Assembly: GCF_014077625.1 (NCBI RefSeq)
Contig: NZ_JACFXU010000013.1
Span: 1,054,001-1,118,000 of the forward strand
Direction: 5' to 3'
DNA length: 64,000 nt
Source of the DNA: Sediminihaliea albiluteola
GTDB lineage: Bacteria > Pseudomonadota > Gammaproteobacteria > Pseudomonadales > Halieaceae
Shown: in pieces, positions 43,608 to 54,034 of the stretch
How positions within the stretch are numbered: position 1 is the stretch's first letter
How the letters are laid out: each line of letters opens with the position of its first letter
The notes under the pieces: model-generated
What the model was told of the DNA's origin: nothing
Databases searched by the model: none
The model's input: only the letters and a program-made list of their open reading frames with translations
Made by a program: the position numbers and the translations under genes

Positions 43608-45152
43608 ATGGAACAGTTGAGCGGCCAGGACGCTATGTTCATCCACGCTGAGATTAAAGGGCTCCCACAACACATTGGCGGCGTGACAATCTATAACCCG
43701 GCTACTGCTGAAAATGGCATTGTCCGTTTCAAACAAATCCTAGCAATGCTCAGATCCCGGGTGCACCTTTCACCTATTTTTCGCCGCAAATTGGCCCCGG
43801 TTCCACTGGGTCTTGGCCAACCCTACTGGACTGAGGACCCCAACTTCGACCTGGAATACCATGTCCGCCATATCGCCCTGCCGCAACCCGGCGACTGGCG
43901 ACAACTTTGTATCCAAGCGGCTCGAATCCACGCTATTCCCCTGGCCCGAGACAAGCCACTATGGGAGATGTACATCATCGAAGGCTTGGACAATGTCGAG
44001 GGCATCCCACCTGGCTGCTTCGCCTTGCTGTTAAAAGTTCACCACTCAGCTATGGATGGACCTACCGGCGCCCACTTTATGAGCCTGATGCACGATATGA
44101 CCCCCGTGGTAGAAGAGCCGCCCGAAGCGCCGCCCTGGATCATCGAGCAGCCCTCAACACTGGCCATGCTAACGCGGGCCTACCTAGACGCCTTGCGCAC
44201 GCCTGGCCGCGCGGTCCGCATGCTACGCGATGCAGTGCCTACCTACCGACGCCTGCGACGCGGCTATGCCGAGAAAAAATTTGAGAAAACCGGAGACATA
44301 CCCCGCACCCGTTTCCAAGGCAAAGTGTCTCCTCACCGAGTAGTCGATGCCCGCACCTTCGATTTTGCTACTGTCCGCGAGCTGAAAAATGCTGTAGCTG
44401 GCGCCACTATCAACGATGCAATGCTAGCTATTGTCTCTGGCGCCATGCGGCTCTACCTCGAACAAAAGAACGAGTTACCCAGTCAAAGCCTTGTCACCGG
44501 TTGCCCTATTGATGTGCGCTCGCCAGAGGAACGTGCCACTGGCGGTAACATGGTTGGCTTTATGTCTGTATCGCTGTGCTCTGACATCAAAGACCCTGCA
44601 AAGCGCTTGGCGGCAATTCAGCGTAAATCCACTGAGGCCAAGGCCTATGCCGAAGCTCTCGGGCCGCGGATAGCGGTCGATATTACCGACCTGCTGCCCG
44701 GCGGGGTACTCGCGGTAGCTGTGCGCACCGCCGCTATCACCGGTCTGAGTGAATCCAACGTCATGGCCAATACAGTCGTCACTAACGTGCCTGGAGCACC
44801 CTACTCTCAGTATTTGTGTGGTGCCGAGTTGATCAAGAGTTTCAGCCTCGGTCCCCTGTTACCCAATATCGGCCTATTTCACATCGTGTATTCGAGTGTG
44901 CAGAAAAAACAAGGCGCGATCACGCTGTCATTTACGGCCTGCCGAGAAATGCTGCCAGACCCCGAGGTCTACGCCCAGTGCCTGCAAGACTCTTTCGACG
45001 AGATGTGCCAGAGCCTACTAACTAAAGGACAAGGGCAGTCTACCGGCAAAGGCAAAGCAAGCACCGCTAAGAAAAAAGCAGCTGCCAAAAAGCCCGCCGC
45101 CAAGGCTCGCAGTAAAGGCCCAGCCAAAGCAAGCGCTAGGACGAGTACATAA
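43608..45152 (+). CDS. Wax ester synthase / diacylglycerol acyltransferase
   Basis: A 514-residue WS/DGAT enzyme that makes wax esters or triacylglycerol from acyl-CoA and a fatty alcohol or diacylglycerol. The catalytic motif HHxxxDG is KVHHSAMDG (H145, H146, D150); the start MEQLSGQDAMFIHAE and the later NDAMLAIVSGAMRLYL and ESNVMANTVVTNVPGAPY are the family's conserved blocks. The last 35-40 residues are an unusual tail made almost only of Lys, Ala, Ser, Gly, Pro, Thr and Arg (TAKKKAAAKKPAAKARSKGP). It opens an operon with an SDR and a patatin. CGGAGGTGA precedes the ATG. Confidence 0.93.
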   Translation: MEQLSGQDAMFIHAEIKGLPQHIGGVTIYNPATAENGIVRFKQILAMLRSRVHLSPIFRRKLAPVPLGLGQPYWTEDPNFDLEYHVRHIALPQPGDWRQLCIQAARIHAIPLARDKPLWEMYIIEGLDNVEGIPPGCFALLLKVHHSAMDGPTGAHFMSLMHDMTPVVEEPPEAPPWIIEQPSTLAMLTRAYLDALRTPGRAVRMLRDAVPTYRRLRRGYAEKKFEKTGDIPRTRFQGKVSPHRVVDARTFDFATVRELKNAVAGATINDAMLAIVSGAMRLYLEQKNELPSQSLVTGCPIDVRSPEERATGGNMVGFMSVSLCSDIKDPAKRLAAIQRKSTEAKAYAEALGPRIAVDITDLLPGGVLAVAVRTAAITGLSESNVMANTVVTNVPGAPYSQYLCGAELIKSFSLGPLLPNIGLFHIVYSSVQKKQGAITLSFTACREMLPDPEVYAQCLQDSFDEMCQSLLTKGQGQSTGKGKASTAKKKAAAKKPAAKARSKGPAKASARTST

Positions 45153-45153
45153 G

Positions 45154-46173
45154 ATGCGGATTATGATGACTGGCGCCACCGGCTTTGTTGGCTATCACAC
45201 TGCCAAGGCATTGCTTGCGGCTGGGCATGAACTGAGCCTACTAGTACGCAGCGTTGACAAAATGTTGGGCTTATTTGGTGAGGACGTCATCCACAGCAGT
45301 GTCCGGGGTGACTTCAACGATGCCAAGCGAGTTAAGCGCGCCCTCGATGGCTGCGATGCCGTAGTGCACTGCGCCGCAGTGGTAAACACCTCTAGCGACA
45401 ATGCTGAGCAGGTCTATCAAGCCAATGTCGAGGGCGCCCGCCAAGTGATTGGCGGGGCTCTGGACAGCGGCGTGTCCCGTGTCATCTATGTCTCAAGTAT
45501 CACCGCCCTATATGAGCCAACAGCGCAGTACCTTGATCAGGACTCGCCGCCCGGCAGGGGCATCGCCCAGAGCGGTTATGGCCGCTCAAAAATCACTTGT
45601 GAGCACTATGTGCGCAGCCTGCAGGATGCTGGGGAAGCCATCTATAGCACCTACCCAGGCTCAGTCATTGGCCCAGATGACCCGGGCCTGACCGACCCCC
45701 ACAAAGGACTGGCATCTTTTCTGCAGAGCGGCCTCGCCCCGCTGATGCCGACAGGCAATCAATACATTGATGTACGCGATGTGGCTCAAGCGCACCTGCG
45801 CATACTGGAACGGGGCCCCGAAGCCCGCCGCTTTCCGCTAGGCGGTACTTACCTGCCTTGGCGAGACCACGGCCGCCTATTAGGCAAAATCACCGGGCGC
45901 TATTTTATGCCGCTGTGGGTACCGCCTTACCTACCCTTAGCAGCGGGGAAATTAATGGATAAAATCTCCCCATACCTACCGATTGAAACACCTTTCTCAG
46001 CCGAGGGTATGCAGTATGCCACTGAGTGGGTCATAATGGACGATTCTTTTACGAGCCAGTGCTTGGATCTAGCGTTCAGGCCACTGGAAGACACAATGCG
46101 CGAAGCGCTGATTTCGCTATTGCGCAAGGGCCAGATTTCAGCTCGCGCTGCGGGCCGTCTCGCCCGTGAATAA
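45154..46173 (+). CDS. Extended SDR (NAD-dependent epimerase/dehydratase-like)
   Basis: A 339-residue extended short-chain dehydrogenase. The nucleotide-binding loop is MMTGATGFVGYHTAKALL, AVVHCAAVVNTSS precedes the active site, and the catalytic Tyr/Lys pair is in SGYGRSKITCEHYV. The C-terminal half, with residues such as RYFMPLWVPPYLPLAAGKLMDKI, may contact membranes or lipid. Its start lies one base after the WS/DGAT stop, and a patatin follows 24 bases later, so it is likely part of wax ester or triacylglycerol metabolism, perhaps acting on a fatty alcohol, aldehyde or sterol-like substrate. The substrate is not known. Confidence 0.85.
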   Translation: MRIMMTGATGFVGYHTAKALLAAGHELSLLVRSVDKMLGLFGEDVIHSSVRGDFNDAKRVKRALDGCDAVVHCAAVVNTSSDNAEQVYQANVEGARQVIGGALDSGVSRVIYVSSITALYEPTAQYLDQDSPPGRGIAQSGYGRSKITCEHYVRSLQDAGEAIYSTYPGSVIGPDDPGLTDPHKGLASFLQSGLAPLMPTGNQYIDVRDVAQAHLRILERGPEARRFPLGGTYLPWRDHGRLLGKITGRYFMPLWVPPYLPLAAGKLMDKISPYLPIETPFSAEGMQYATEWVIMDDSFTSQCLDLAFRPLEDTMREALISLLRKGQISARAAGRLARE

Positions 46174-46197
46174 ACTCCAATAGAGACAAACAAGTTA

Positions 46198-47772
46198 ATG
46201 ACTAAGCTGCTGCGCAAGCGTGAAGACCGCCGCATTGAGGAACTAAACAATGCTCTAGCCGAAGCTACTAGCTATCAGGACTGGCTGTCTCTGGCCGAAC
46301 AGCACGATGAGTTAAGCGGCGCTACCATATGGCGTCGTCGCCCTGAATCCCGCGCTTATAACCACACCAGTATTCGCAACCGGCTCGATCGTCTGCAAAA
46401 ATTACGCCGGGAAAAAAACGACCCAGGTCTGTTATTCGCTCTTAACGAAGGCATTCATGGCAACATGGCCGGTATGGGCCGCGCCAATCTACACGAGCGA
46501 GCACTCTGTGGCACCAAGCTACTCATTGAAAACTATGTCGAGGCCATCAGTGAATCCCTAGAGCACCTTGCCTTCCACGCCAGCTCCAATATTTCACAGG
46601 TAAAACGCCTTGAGTTTTTCCGCCGCGCCAGCCACTGCTACGGCCGCTCGGCCCTGATGCTAAGCGGTGGCGGCACACTGGGATACTTTCATTTTGGTGT
46701 ACTCAAAGCACTCATCGAGCAAGAGCTGTGTCCGGTAGTGATTTCAGGTGCCAGTGCCGGCGCTTTTGTGGCAGCTATTGTGGGAACCCGCAGCGACACT
46801 GAGTATCTATCGCTATTTGAAAACAATTTCCTCGCCCGAGCTATGACTGAAAACCGTGGCAATTTAAAAATCGGCCTGGGCATGGACGAGGAAATTGATA
46901 TGCCTGCGGTACGGGCAGAAATGGCAAAATTAATACCCGATCTGACCTTTTTAGAGGCCTATAAAAAAACTGGGCGTAGTATCAATATCACAATTTCACC
47001 CGCACAAGCTAATCAGGAATCTCGACTACTCAACCACATAGCATCTCCTAATGTCACCATACGCTCGGCTGTCCTTGCGAGCTCTGCGCTGCCTGGCGTC
47101 TTCCCTGCCGCGCAGCTTGAAGCCAAAGATGACCATGGCAAAGTGCAGCCCTACCTGCCACGCTTACGCTGGATTGATGGCTCGTTTTCTCAGGACCTAC
47201 CGGCCAAACGACTGGCCCGTATGTACGGTGTGAATCACTTTATTGTCAGCCAAGTCATGCCCGGGCTCGGGCGCAGCAGGGCTAGCAGACCAGGCCTTTA
47301 CGAGATCTTGTCAGATGCATGGATCGCTGCGACCAAACAATTTATGCGCGGCAGTCTCACCGCTGCCCAACGCTACTTTAGCGTCGGCCCCCGCGCCGGC
47401 ACCGTACTTAATGCCGTAAACGGATTAATAGACCAACAGTTCAGTGGTGATATTAATATTTTCCCTTCCTACGGGCTTGGCAGTCTGCGCAATCTTTTAA
47501 AAGTTCTTAGCGAAGAGGAAATGACCGCTATTATTCATGCTGGTGAACGCGGAACTTGGCCGAAGATAGCCGCTATTGCCACCACTACGCGGATCGGCAG
47601 GACCCTAGACAATATTATGCATCACTACGATGTAGAACAGGCCCACTGGTTGCAAAGTGCACCGAGCACTGAATCGTTTAAAAAATCTAAACAAGCGGCT
47701 GCATCAAAAGCAAAAGCAGGCAAAAGTTCCGCCCGCAAAGGCTCCAAAAAAGGACCTCTGCAGGCGGTCTAA
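46198..47772 (+). CDS. Patatin-like phospholipase/lipase with DUF3336
   Basis: A 524-residue lipase resembling yeast triacylglycerol lipases. DUF3336 covers roughly residues 15-140; the patatin domain follows, with the oxyanion loop LSGGGTLGYFHFGVLKAL, nucleophile S186 in GASAG, and the dyad Asp in WIDGSFSQDLP (about residue 325). It probably hydrolyses stored acylglycerols or wax esters. The C-terminal 30 residues are Lys/Ala/Ser-rich (KKSKQAAASKAKAGKSSARK), similar in kind to the WS/DGAT tail. As the third gene of the operon it would mobilise what the first gene stores. Confidence 0.9.
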   Translation: MTKLLRKREDRRIEELNNALAEATSYQDWLSLAEQHDELSGATIWRRRPESRAYNHTSIRNRLDRLQKLRREKNDPGLLFALNEGIHGNMAGMGRANLHERALCGTKLLIENYVEAISESLEHLAFHASSNISQVKRLEFFRRASHCYGRSALMLSGGGTLGYFHFGVLKALIEQELCPVVISGASAGAFVAAIVGTRSDTEYLSLFENNFLARAMTENRGNLKIGLGMDEEIDMPAVRAEMAKLIPDLTFLEAYKKTGRSINITISPAQANQESRLLNHIASPNVTIRSAVLASSALPGVFPAAQLEAKDDHGKVQPYLPRLRWIDGSFSQDLPAKRLARMYGVNHFIVSQVMPGLGRSRASRPGLYEILSDAWIAATKQFMRGSLTAAQRYFSVGPRAGTVLNAVNGLIDQQFSGDINIFPSYGLGSLRNLLKVLSEEEMTAIIHAGERGTWPKIAAIATTTRIGRTLDNIMHHYDVEQAHWLQSAPSTESFKKSKQAAASKAKAGKSSARKGSKKGPLQAV

Positions 47773-47823
47773 ATGATCTCAAGCGGAAATAGTCGTCGAG
47801 AGTCCGGCGACCTTTAGCTAGCC

Positions 47824-48213
47824 TCAAGGACTGAGGCTGTTCTGCATATTCTTCGCAATGCTAGTAGCCACACGCTTGGCCCGCTCTGTTTTCGGGCCAC
47901 TAAAATCAGCCTCAAGGCTCTGCATAAATAGCGCCAGCCAACGTTCAAAATCCGCGGGCAGCAAGCTGCGCTTGTCGTTCAGTTGACGGTGAATATTCAT
48001 GGTGTGTCGCTGATACTTAGTCTCCCCCAAGAGCAGCTTACACCAGTAATCCTTGATGTGAGGAAGGTGTACGTCGAGGTCGATTTGGGCAACGTCCCAG
48101 AAAATCGGCGCTAGTTGCTCATCCTTTAGCATACGCGCATAAAAGCTCTCCACGAAGCGCTCTATATTGTCGCGAGAGTCTAAATCTACTTTTTCGGTGG
48201 GCGTAGCTGACAT
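47824..48213 (-). CDS. Group III truncated hemoglobin
   Basis: A 129-residue truncated globin of group III (trHbP). The proximal heme His is H75 in TMNIHRQL, and FVESFYARMLKDEQLAPIFWDVAQIDLDVHLPHIKDYWCKLLLG is typical. Such proteins may handle oxygen, peroxide or nitric oxide; none is proven for this one. It is preceded by AGAGG about a dozen bases before the ATG and converges on the patatin gene. It lies just downstream of the der end of the housekeeping block. Confidence 0.9.
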   Translation of the reverse strand: MSATPTEKVDLDSRDNIERFVESFYARMLKDEQLAPIFWDVAQIDLDVHLPHIKDYWCKLLLGETKYQRHTMNIHRQLNDKRSLLPADFERWLALFMQSLEADFSGPKTERAKRVATSIAKNMQNSLSP

Positions 48214-48254
48214 ATTAAGTGAAGACCTCTAGCTCAGATATCTCTTCTCTTAGC

Positions 48255-49658
48255 TCAGCGTTTTTTCTTGTTCTTTTTAACATGCGCCATCATCCGGCGC
48301 TTGCGCTGCACCTGCCGCTGGCTAAGCTTATTCTGCTTGTCAGCGTAGGGGTTTTCACCCGCTCGAAACTCGACCCGCACTGGGGTGCCGACGAACTTGA
48401 GTTCACGTCGATAGACATTTTCTAGATAACGCTGGTAACTCGCTGGTACTTTACCGGTCTGGTTACCGTGCACAATAATTAAGGGTGGATTCTGTCCACC
48501 CGCATGGGCATAGCGTAATTTAATGCGGCGCCCATTAATCATTGGCGGTGGGTGATCAAATACCGCCCCTTCCAGAATACGCGTGAGCGCGTTGGTGCTA
48601 AGCTTTCTCGTTGCGCTGTCATAAGCAGCGTCAATTGACTTGTAGAGATGACCGACACCAGTACCGTGCAAAGCAGAGATAAAATGGGTGTCCGCATAAT
48701 CAGCAAATTGTAATCGGCGGTTCAACTCGCTCTTAATCCAGTCGCGCTGATCAGCTTCGACACCATCCCACTTATTGACTGCCAGTACCAAGCCTCGACC
48801 GGCTTCAATACAGTGGCCCAGTAAGTGCATGTCCTGATCTACCAAACCTTCATGGGCATCCATCACCAGCACCACCACATGGGCGTCATCGATCGCTTTT
48901 AAGGTTTTGACAATGGAGAACTTCTCCACTGATAAGCGGACATTTTTACGCCGGCGTACACCGGCGGTATCAATCAGGGTATATTTCTGATCATTGCGCT
49001 CGAAATCGATGTAAATACTATCGCGCGTGGTACCAGGCTCGTCATACACCACCACCCGCTCTTCACCCAGCAGGCGATTGACCAAGGTCGACTTACCCAC
49101 GTTGGGCCGACCGACAATTGCCACACGAATGCTGTCGTAAAGCTGTGCTTCGGGGCGCGCTTCCTGTGGCGGAAATTCAGCCAGCACCTGCTCTATCATG
49201 CTGTTCACACCGCGGCCATGACTGGCCGCGATACCAAACATTTTATCTACCCCAAGGGCGTAGAAATCACTTAAGGCGAGCGATTCATTCAGCCCGTCGA
49301 TTTTATTTACGATCAGGAAAAATGACTTATTTCGCTGCCTCAAATGTCGAGCCAAAGCTTGATCAGCGGGATTGAGTCCAGCGCGAGCATCCACTAAAAA
49401 CAGTACTGCATCGGACTCTTCAATGGCGACTAGTGACTGCTCCGCCATCTGCTCATCAATGCCCTCTTCATCGCCACTGATTCCACCAGTGTCAATCACC
49501 ACAAAGGCCTGCGAGCCCACTTTGGCTTCACCGTACTTTCGATCCCGGGTCAAGCCCGAAAAATCAGCGACCAGCGCATCGCGACTACGCGTTAGCTGAT
49601 TAAATAGCGTCGATTTACCCACATTAGGGCGACCGACCAAAGCAATTACCGGGATCAT
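48255..49658 (-). CDS. der: Ribosome biogenesis GTPase Der (EngA)
   Basis: A 467-residue GTPase with two tandem G domains, needed for 50S subunit maturation. P-loops are GRPNVGKST near residue 8 and again near residue 184; DTGGISGDE and [10 protein letters not shown] are the switch regions, and NKIDG and NKWDG the guanine-specificity motifs. A KH-like C-terminal domain follows, ending in a Lys/Arg-rich tail. GGAGGAG precedes the ATG. It is the last gene of the hisS-yfgM-bamB-der run in the conserved gammaproteobacterial order. Confidence 0.97.
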   Translation of the reverse strand: MIPVIALVGRPNVGKSTLFNQLTRSRDALVADFSGLTRDRKYGEAKVGSQAFVVIDTGGISGDEEGIDEQMAEQSLVAIEESDAVLFLVDARAGLNPADQALARHLRQRNKSFFLIVNKIDGLNESLALSDFYALGVDKMFGIAASHGRGVNSMIEQVLAEFPPQEARPEAQLYDSIRVAIVGRPNVGKSTLVNRLLGEERVVVYDEPGTTRDSIYIDFERNDQKYTLIDTAGVRRRKNVRLSVEKFSIVKTLKAIDDAHVVVLVMDAHEGLVDQDMHLLGHCIEAGRGLVLAVNKWDGVEADQRDWIKSELNRRLQFADYADTHFISALHGTGVGHLYKSIDAAYDSATRKLSTNALTRILEGAVFDHPPPMINGRRIKLRYAHAGGQNPPLIIVHGNQTGKVPASYQRYLENVYRRELKFVGTPVRVEFRAGENPYADKQNKLSQRQVQRKRRMMAHVKKNKKKR

Positions 49659-49660
49659 GT

Positions 49661-50845
49661 TTACTCCTCCAGGGGAGTAATCTGGTAGGCGGCCAAGCGG
49701 CCACTATTACCGTAAACGTAGAGCACATTGCCGTCGCTGAGCATATCTGCCCGAGCGCCGTCGCCGTCTGCTTTAAAGCGGCCGGCAAACTCACCATCCA
49801 CTTGCGAAAGAATATGTACGATACCTTCAAAGTCAGCCACTGCTATATAACTACTGACTGGCGTCGGTCGCGACAAACCGCGATAAGCAAGCGCTGTCTG
49901 AGTCCAGCGTATGCCCTGACCACCGCGTAGATAAGCGTTCAAGCTGCCATCTTCATCGGCCACATAAACGTTGCCAAAACCCTGTGAAACACCTGAGAAA
50001 GAGGACACATTTTGCTGCCACAACTTGCGACCACTGCTGGCGTCGATGGCCGCAATTCGCCCCTGATAGCTAGCTGCGTAGAGCTCTTGGCCTACCAGCT
50101 CCATACTGCCATCGATATCGACAATGCGCTCAATTTCAGAACGACCTTGAGCGATAGCCACTCGAACCTCCCAGACAATACCACCGGTCTTAGCTTTAAA
50201 GGCCTGCACGCGTCCGTTAGCAAAAGCAGCGTAAACGATGCCGTCCTTTAAAATGGGAGTGCTGGTACCTCTCAGCGTTAAAACAGGCACGTTACTATCA
50301 TAGGTCCAGAGTTTTTTACCACTCTTGTAATCAAAGCCCTGTAACTTGCCGTCGTAGCTTTGCGCGACAACAACCTCGCCATCACCCTGCGGTGGCGCCA
50401 GTACTTCGCCGCTCACCCCAGTTTTCCAAATGAGCGAACCATCGCTGGCGTCGAGGCGCATCACCGAACCATCAGCGCCGCCTAAAAACAGACTATTCTC
50501 ATGGACGCCTACACCACCTGAAACCGCTGTTTCGAGCTTCTTCTGCCAGCGCTTCTTGCCATTCTTTCGCTTAAGGGCCATGACCTGACCATCACTAGAA
50601 GCCACATACAAGCTGTCGCCCTGCATGGCCGGCACAATGCGATAAAGGCCTTTGCCCTGACCTTTGCCGACGCTGGTCGACCAGAGCCGCTTAATGTCCA
50701 CTGTTTTGGCAATATCCTGCAGTGCAGCTGGCTGGGTAGGATCTTCATCATCGTCAATTTGAAACCAGCCTTTGACGGTACTGCAGGCACTCAGCGACAG
50801 CACTAAGCCTAGCACTGTGAGCCAGCGCATCATTAGCGAGCTCAT
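49661..50845 (-). CDS. bamB: Outer-membrane assembly lipoprotein BamB
   Basis: A 394-residue lipoprotein of the BAM complex. The lipobox LSLSAC near residues 16-21 marks lipid attachment; the rest is a PQQ-like eight-bladed propeller with repeats such as [33 protein letters not shown] and [13 protein letters not shown]. It supports insertion of beta-barrel proteins. It overlaps yfgM by four bases and ends two bases before der begins. The order and the repeats make the assignment firm. Confidence 0.95.
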   Translation of the reverse strand: MSSLMMRWLTVLGLVLSLSACSTVKGWFQIDDDEDPTQPAALQDIAKTVDIKRLWSTSVGKGQGKGLYRIVPAMQGDSLYVASSDGQVMALKRKNGKKRWQKKLETAVSGGVGVHENSLFLGGADGSVMRLDASDGSLIWKTGVSGEVLAPPQGDGEVVVAQSYDGKLQGFDYKSGKKLWTYDSNVPVLTLRGTSTPILKDGIVYAAFANGRVQAFKAKTGGIVWEVRVAIAQGRSEIERIVDIDGSMELVGQELYAASYQGRIAAIDASSGRKLWQQNVSSFSGVSQGFGNVYVADEDGSLNAYLRGGQGIRWTQTALAYRGLSRPTPVSSYIAVADFEGIVHILSQVDGEFAGRFKADGDGARADMLSDGNVLYVYGNSGRLAAYQITPLEE

Positions 50846-51582
50846 GCTCCCTCTCCTTGCAGCTCTGAGTCTGATCCTGCCTCTATCGCGCTGCCAGCAT
50901 CCTGGCTCAATTCAACATCCGTTGGTGCCACAGGGTTCAGACTGCTCAGCTTCTGCTGCAAAGTCACGGTGTTTAACTGGCCTGGGTTCTCACTCTCTAA
51001 CTGCCAGGCTAACTGATAGGCTTCGAGCGCCTCAGCGCGACGACCCGCGGCCAGCAAAGTATCACCTCGCGCTACTTGATAGGACGCCACATAAGGATTA
51101 CTGCTGGTTACTTTGAGTAAGTCGAGCGCCGCCTCTGTATCGCCATTAGAAGCCAGCACACGAGCTAAACGCTGGCGCGCTACCAAGGCGATATCGCTGC
51201 TTCTATCCGCAGCGGATAAGACCCAACGCAACTCGCTTTCGGCCCGCTCTAAGTCACCATCGGCAACCGCTAAGCGAGCGAGTTGCAAACTGGCGAACTG
51301 GGCATAAGTTGTGCCTGAGTAGTCGTCTTTCAGTGACCCTGCCAAACGTTCGATCTCACCCTGACGAGCAGGTGTCAGCTCAGCTTGAGACGCAGAATTA
51401 AGCAGTTGCTGGTAGATATCTGAAGCCTGCTCGCGCTGCTGCTGTTGATACTGCTGCCAACCCTGCCAACCAAAAACGGCTAGCAAGGCCAGTCCGATAC
51501 CGACAATGGTCGAGCGACCGTTTTCGTCCCACCAACGGCGCAGCGCTTCTACCTGTTCTTCTTCTGTGCGATATGATTCCAC
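50842..51582 (-). CDS. yfgM: YfgM-like ancillary SecYEG subunit, TPR protein
   Basis: A 246-residue inner-membrane protein with a single helix at about residues 24-42 after the short cytoplasmic start ESYRTEEEQVEALRRWWDENG, which is diagnostic of YfgM. The periplasmic part holds TPR-like helices (YAQFASLQLARLAVADGDLERAESELRW). YfgM associates with PpiD and the Sec translocon. The start is GTG, with AGGAAT upstream. It follows hisS by 27 bases and overlaps bamB. Confidence 0.9.
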   Translation of the reverse strand: MESYRTEEEQVEALRRWWDENGRSTIVGIGLALLAVFGWQGWQQYQQQQREQASDIYQQLLNSASQAELTPARQGEIERLAGSLKDDYSGTTYAQFASLQLARLAVADGDLERAESELRWVLSAADRSSDIALVARQRLARVLASNGDTEAALDLLKVTSSNPYVASYQVARGDTLLAAGRRAEALEAYQLAWQLESENPGQLNTVTLQQKLSSLNPVAPTDVELSQDAGSAIEAGSDSELQGEGA

Positions 51583-51609
51583 GTCTATTCCTTAACTTTC
51601 TAATTCAGT

Positions 51610-52881
51610 TTACGCCAGTGCGGCGCTGACAAATGCAGCTAACTCGGCCACTGCGACAGTGTGTTGATCGCCCGCTGTACGCAGGAATTTCACGGTACAG
51701 TTACCTGCCAAAACCTCATCGTCACCCCAGATCAAGGCCAGCTCTGCACCACTCTTGTCGGCTTTTTTCAGTTGGCTTTTAAAGCTGCCACCGCCTAAGT
51801 GCTGTACTATTCGATGCTTTGGCAAGGCATCTCGCAGCGGCTCCACAGCAGCTAGCGCCACGCGCGTAGCCTCGTCCCCAGCCGCCACCACATAGATATC
51901 AGCAGCGCTACTTGCAGGCTGCGACTGAGCTACTTCAGACAGCAGTAGCACTAAACGTTCCATGCCCATTGCAAAGCCAATTCCGGGCGTCGCTTTACCA
52001 CCCAGCTGCTCGACCAAGCCATCATAACGGCCACCAGCACAAACTGTGCCTTGAGCACCTAGACGATCTGTAACCCACTCAAATACAGTTTTGTTGTAGT
52101 AATCCAGGCCTCTGACCAAGCGCGGGTTCACACGATAACTCAGACCTGCTGCATCGAGAAAGCCGCAGAGGGAAGAAAAGTCTTGTTTCGACTCATCATC
52201 CAAATAATCTGACAGGGCCGGCGCATCATTAAGCAAAGCTTGAGTGGCGGGATTTTTACTGTCGAGGATTCGCAGTGGGTTACTGTGTAAACGGCGCTGA
52301 CTGTCCTCGTCCAGTTGCTCCTCGCGCTGCTGCAAATAGGCCACCAGAGCTTCGCGGTAAGCTTGACGCGAGGCGCTATTGCCAATGGTATTGAGCTCTA
52401 GCTCAACACTGTCAGCCAAACCGAGGCTTCGCCACAGGCGGGCAGTCAACAATATGAGCTCGGCGTCGATATCTGGGCTGGCGATACCAAAGGCTTCAAC
52501 CCCTATTTGATGAAACTGGCGCTGCCGTCCTTTTTGTGGGCGCTCATAGCGGAACATCGGGCCGCTGTACCACAGCCGCTGTGGCGTGCCGAGTAAGCCC
52601 TGCTGAATAACCGCTCTCACGCAACCAGCTGTGCCCTCAGGGCGCAGTGTCAGGCTTTCAGCATTGCGATCATCAAAGGTATACATCTCTTTTTCGACAA
52701 TATCAGTCACTTCACCGATAGAGCGCTTAAAGAGCTCGGTTCGCTCCACAATGGGCAAGCGAATTTCGCCGTAGCCGTAACTAGATAGAAGGCTGCGCAC
52801 GCTCTGTTCGAGCGCCTGCCAAGAAGGGGTTTCATCCGGCAGAATATCATTCATACCCCGGATCGCACGTATGTTACTCAC
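51610..52881 (-). CDS. hisS: Histidyl-tRNA synthetase
   Basis: A 423-residue class II aminoacyl-tRNA synthetase. Landmarks are [14 protein letters not shown] at the start, motif 2 region [18 protein letters not shown] and [29 protein letters not shown], the histidine-specific [15 protein letters not shown], and motif 3 [16 protein letters not shown]. The start codon is GTG with GGAG five bases upstream. It lies 25 bases after ispG, as in related genomes. Confidence 0.97.
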   Translation of the reverse strand: MSNIRAIRGMNDILPDETPSWQALEQSVRSLLSSYGYGEIRLPIVERTELFKRSIGEVTDIVEKEMYTFDDRNAESLTLRPEGTAGCVRAVIQQGLLGTPQRLWYSGPMFRYERPQKGRQRQFHQIGVEAFGIASPDIDAELILLTARLWRSLGLADSVELELNTIGNSASRQAYREALVAYLQQREEQLDEDSQRRLHSNPLRILDSKNPATQALLNDAPALSDYLDDESKQDFSSLCGFLDAAGLSYRVNPRLVRGLDYYNKTVFEWVTDRLGAQGTVCAGGRYDGLVEQLGGKATPGIGFAMGMERLVLLLSEVAQSQPASSAADIYVVAAGDEATRVALAAVEPLRDALPKHRIVQHLGGGSFKSQLKKADKSGAELALIWGDDEVLAGNCTVKFLRTAGDQHTVAVAELAAFVSAALA

Positions 52882-52906
52882 TACTTCTCCAAATCCGCGA
52901 CCCTAG

Positions 52907-54034
52907 TTAGGCGCTTGTTTTACTAATCAGGTTTTGTTCTTGCCGAGCACGCTCAGCTTCAAGTGCACGGGCTTTTTCCCGAATCACTTGTTCTAGATGA
53001 TCGATAAAGTCTTGGTTGCTGACTTTATGATCTGGTTCACCAGCAATGTAAATCAGGTTATTGGGCGTTGCGCCAGTCAAGCCAACATCGGCTTCGCGGG
53101 CCTCACCGGGACCATTAACAATACAGCCAATCACAGCGACATCCATAGGCGTGCGAATATCTTCCAAGCGCTGTTCGAGACTATTCATAGTCCCTATGAC
53201 ATCGAAGTTTTGCCGCGAGCAACTCGGGCAGGCAATAAAATTGATTCCGTTGGCTCGCAGCTTCAGGCTTTTTAAGATATCAAAGCCAACTTTTACCTCT
53301 TCAACCGGGTCTGCTGCCAGCGAGATGCGGATCGTGTCACCTATGCCATCCATCAACAGCATACCCAAGCCCACAGAGGACTTGACCGTGCCCCCGCGCA
53401 AGCCCCCGGCCTCGGTAATGCCCAAGTGCAGCGGCTGCTCTATCTGCTTAGCTAGCAGTCGATATGCCTCCACAGCCATAAATACATCGGAGGCTTTTAC
53501 GCTCACTTTGAAGTCTTGGTAGTTAAATTTGTCTAGGATGTCCACATGGTGCAGAGCCGATTCTACCAGCGCCTCAGCGCATGGTTCGCCGTATTTGCGC
53601 TGTAGCTCTTTACCTAGCGAGCCGGCATTCACGCCAATGCGAATAGGTATGCCTTTGTCGCGCGCACTGTCGATGACCTCGCGCACTTTGTCGTCACGCC
53701 CTATGTTACCTGGGTTAATCCGCAGGCAATCCACCCCGTACTCAGCGACCTTGAGAGCAATTTTATGGTCAAAATGGATATCTGCTACCAGCGGTACTGT
53801 GACTCGGGCACGAATAGCTCGAAAAGCTTCCGCTGCATCCATACTGGGCACTGAGATGCGAACGATGTCTGCCCCAGCGTCGGCAATAGCTTGCACCTGC
53901 GCAACGGTGGCATCCACATCGCAGGTTTCTGTGTTGGTCATGCTCTGCACACTGATCGGTGCATCACCGCCCACTGGCACCGAGCCGACATGTATTTGGC
54001 GACTGACACGGCGTTTAATTGGAGACTCTTTCAT
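52907..54034 (-). CDS. ispG: 4-hydroxy-3-methylbut-2-enyl diphosphate synthase
   Basis: A 375-residue [4Fe-4S] enzyme of the MEP isoprenoid pathway. The TIM-barrel part has [29 protein letters not shown] and LRINPGNIG; cluster ligands are in ACPSCSRQ and [15 protein letters not shown]. The length is normal. It overlaps the rodZ-like gene by four bases, as in other gammaproteobacteria. Its Fe-S cluster ties it to the question of which cluster assembly system this organism uses. Confidence 0.97.
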   Translation of the reverse strand: MKESPIKRRVSRQIHVGSVPVGGDAPISVQSMTNTETCDVDATVAQVQAIADAGADIVRISVPSMDAAEAFRAIRARVTVPLVADIHFDHKIALKVAEYGVDCLRINPGNIGRDDKVREVIDSARDKGIPIRIGVNAGSLGKELQRKYGEPCAEALVESALHHVDILDKFNYQDFKVSVKASDVFMAVEAYRLLAKQIEQPLHLGITEAGGLRGGTVKSSVGLGMLLMDGIGDTIRISLAADPVEEVKVGFDILKSLKLRANGINFIACPSCSRQNFDVIGTMNSLEQRLEDIRTPMDVAVIGCIVNGPGEAREADVGLTGATPNNLIYIAGEPDHKVSNQDFIDHLEQVIREKARALEAERARQEQNLISKTSA

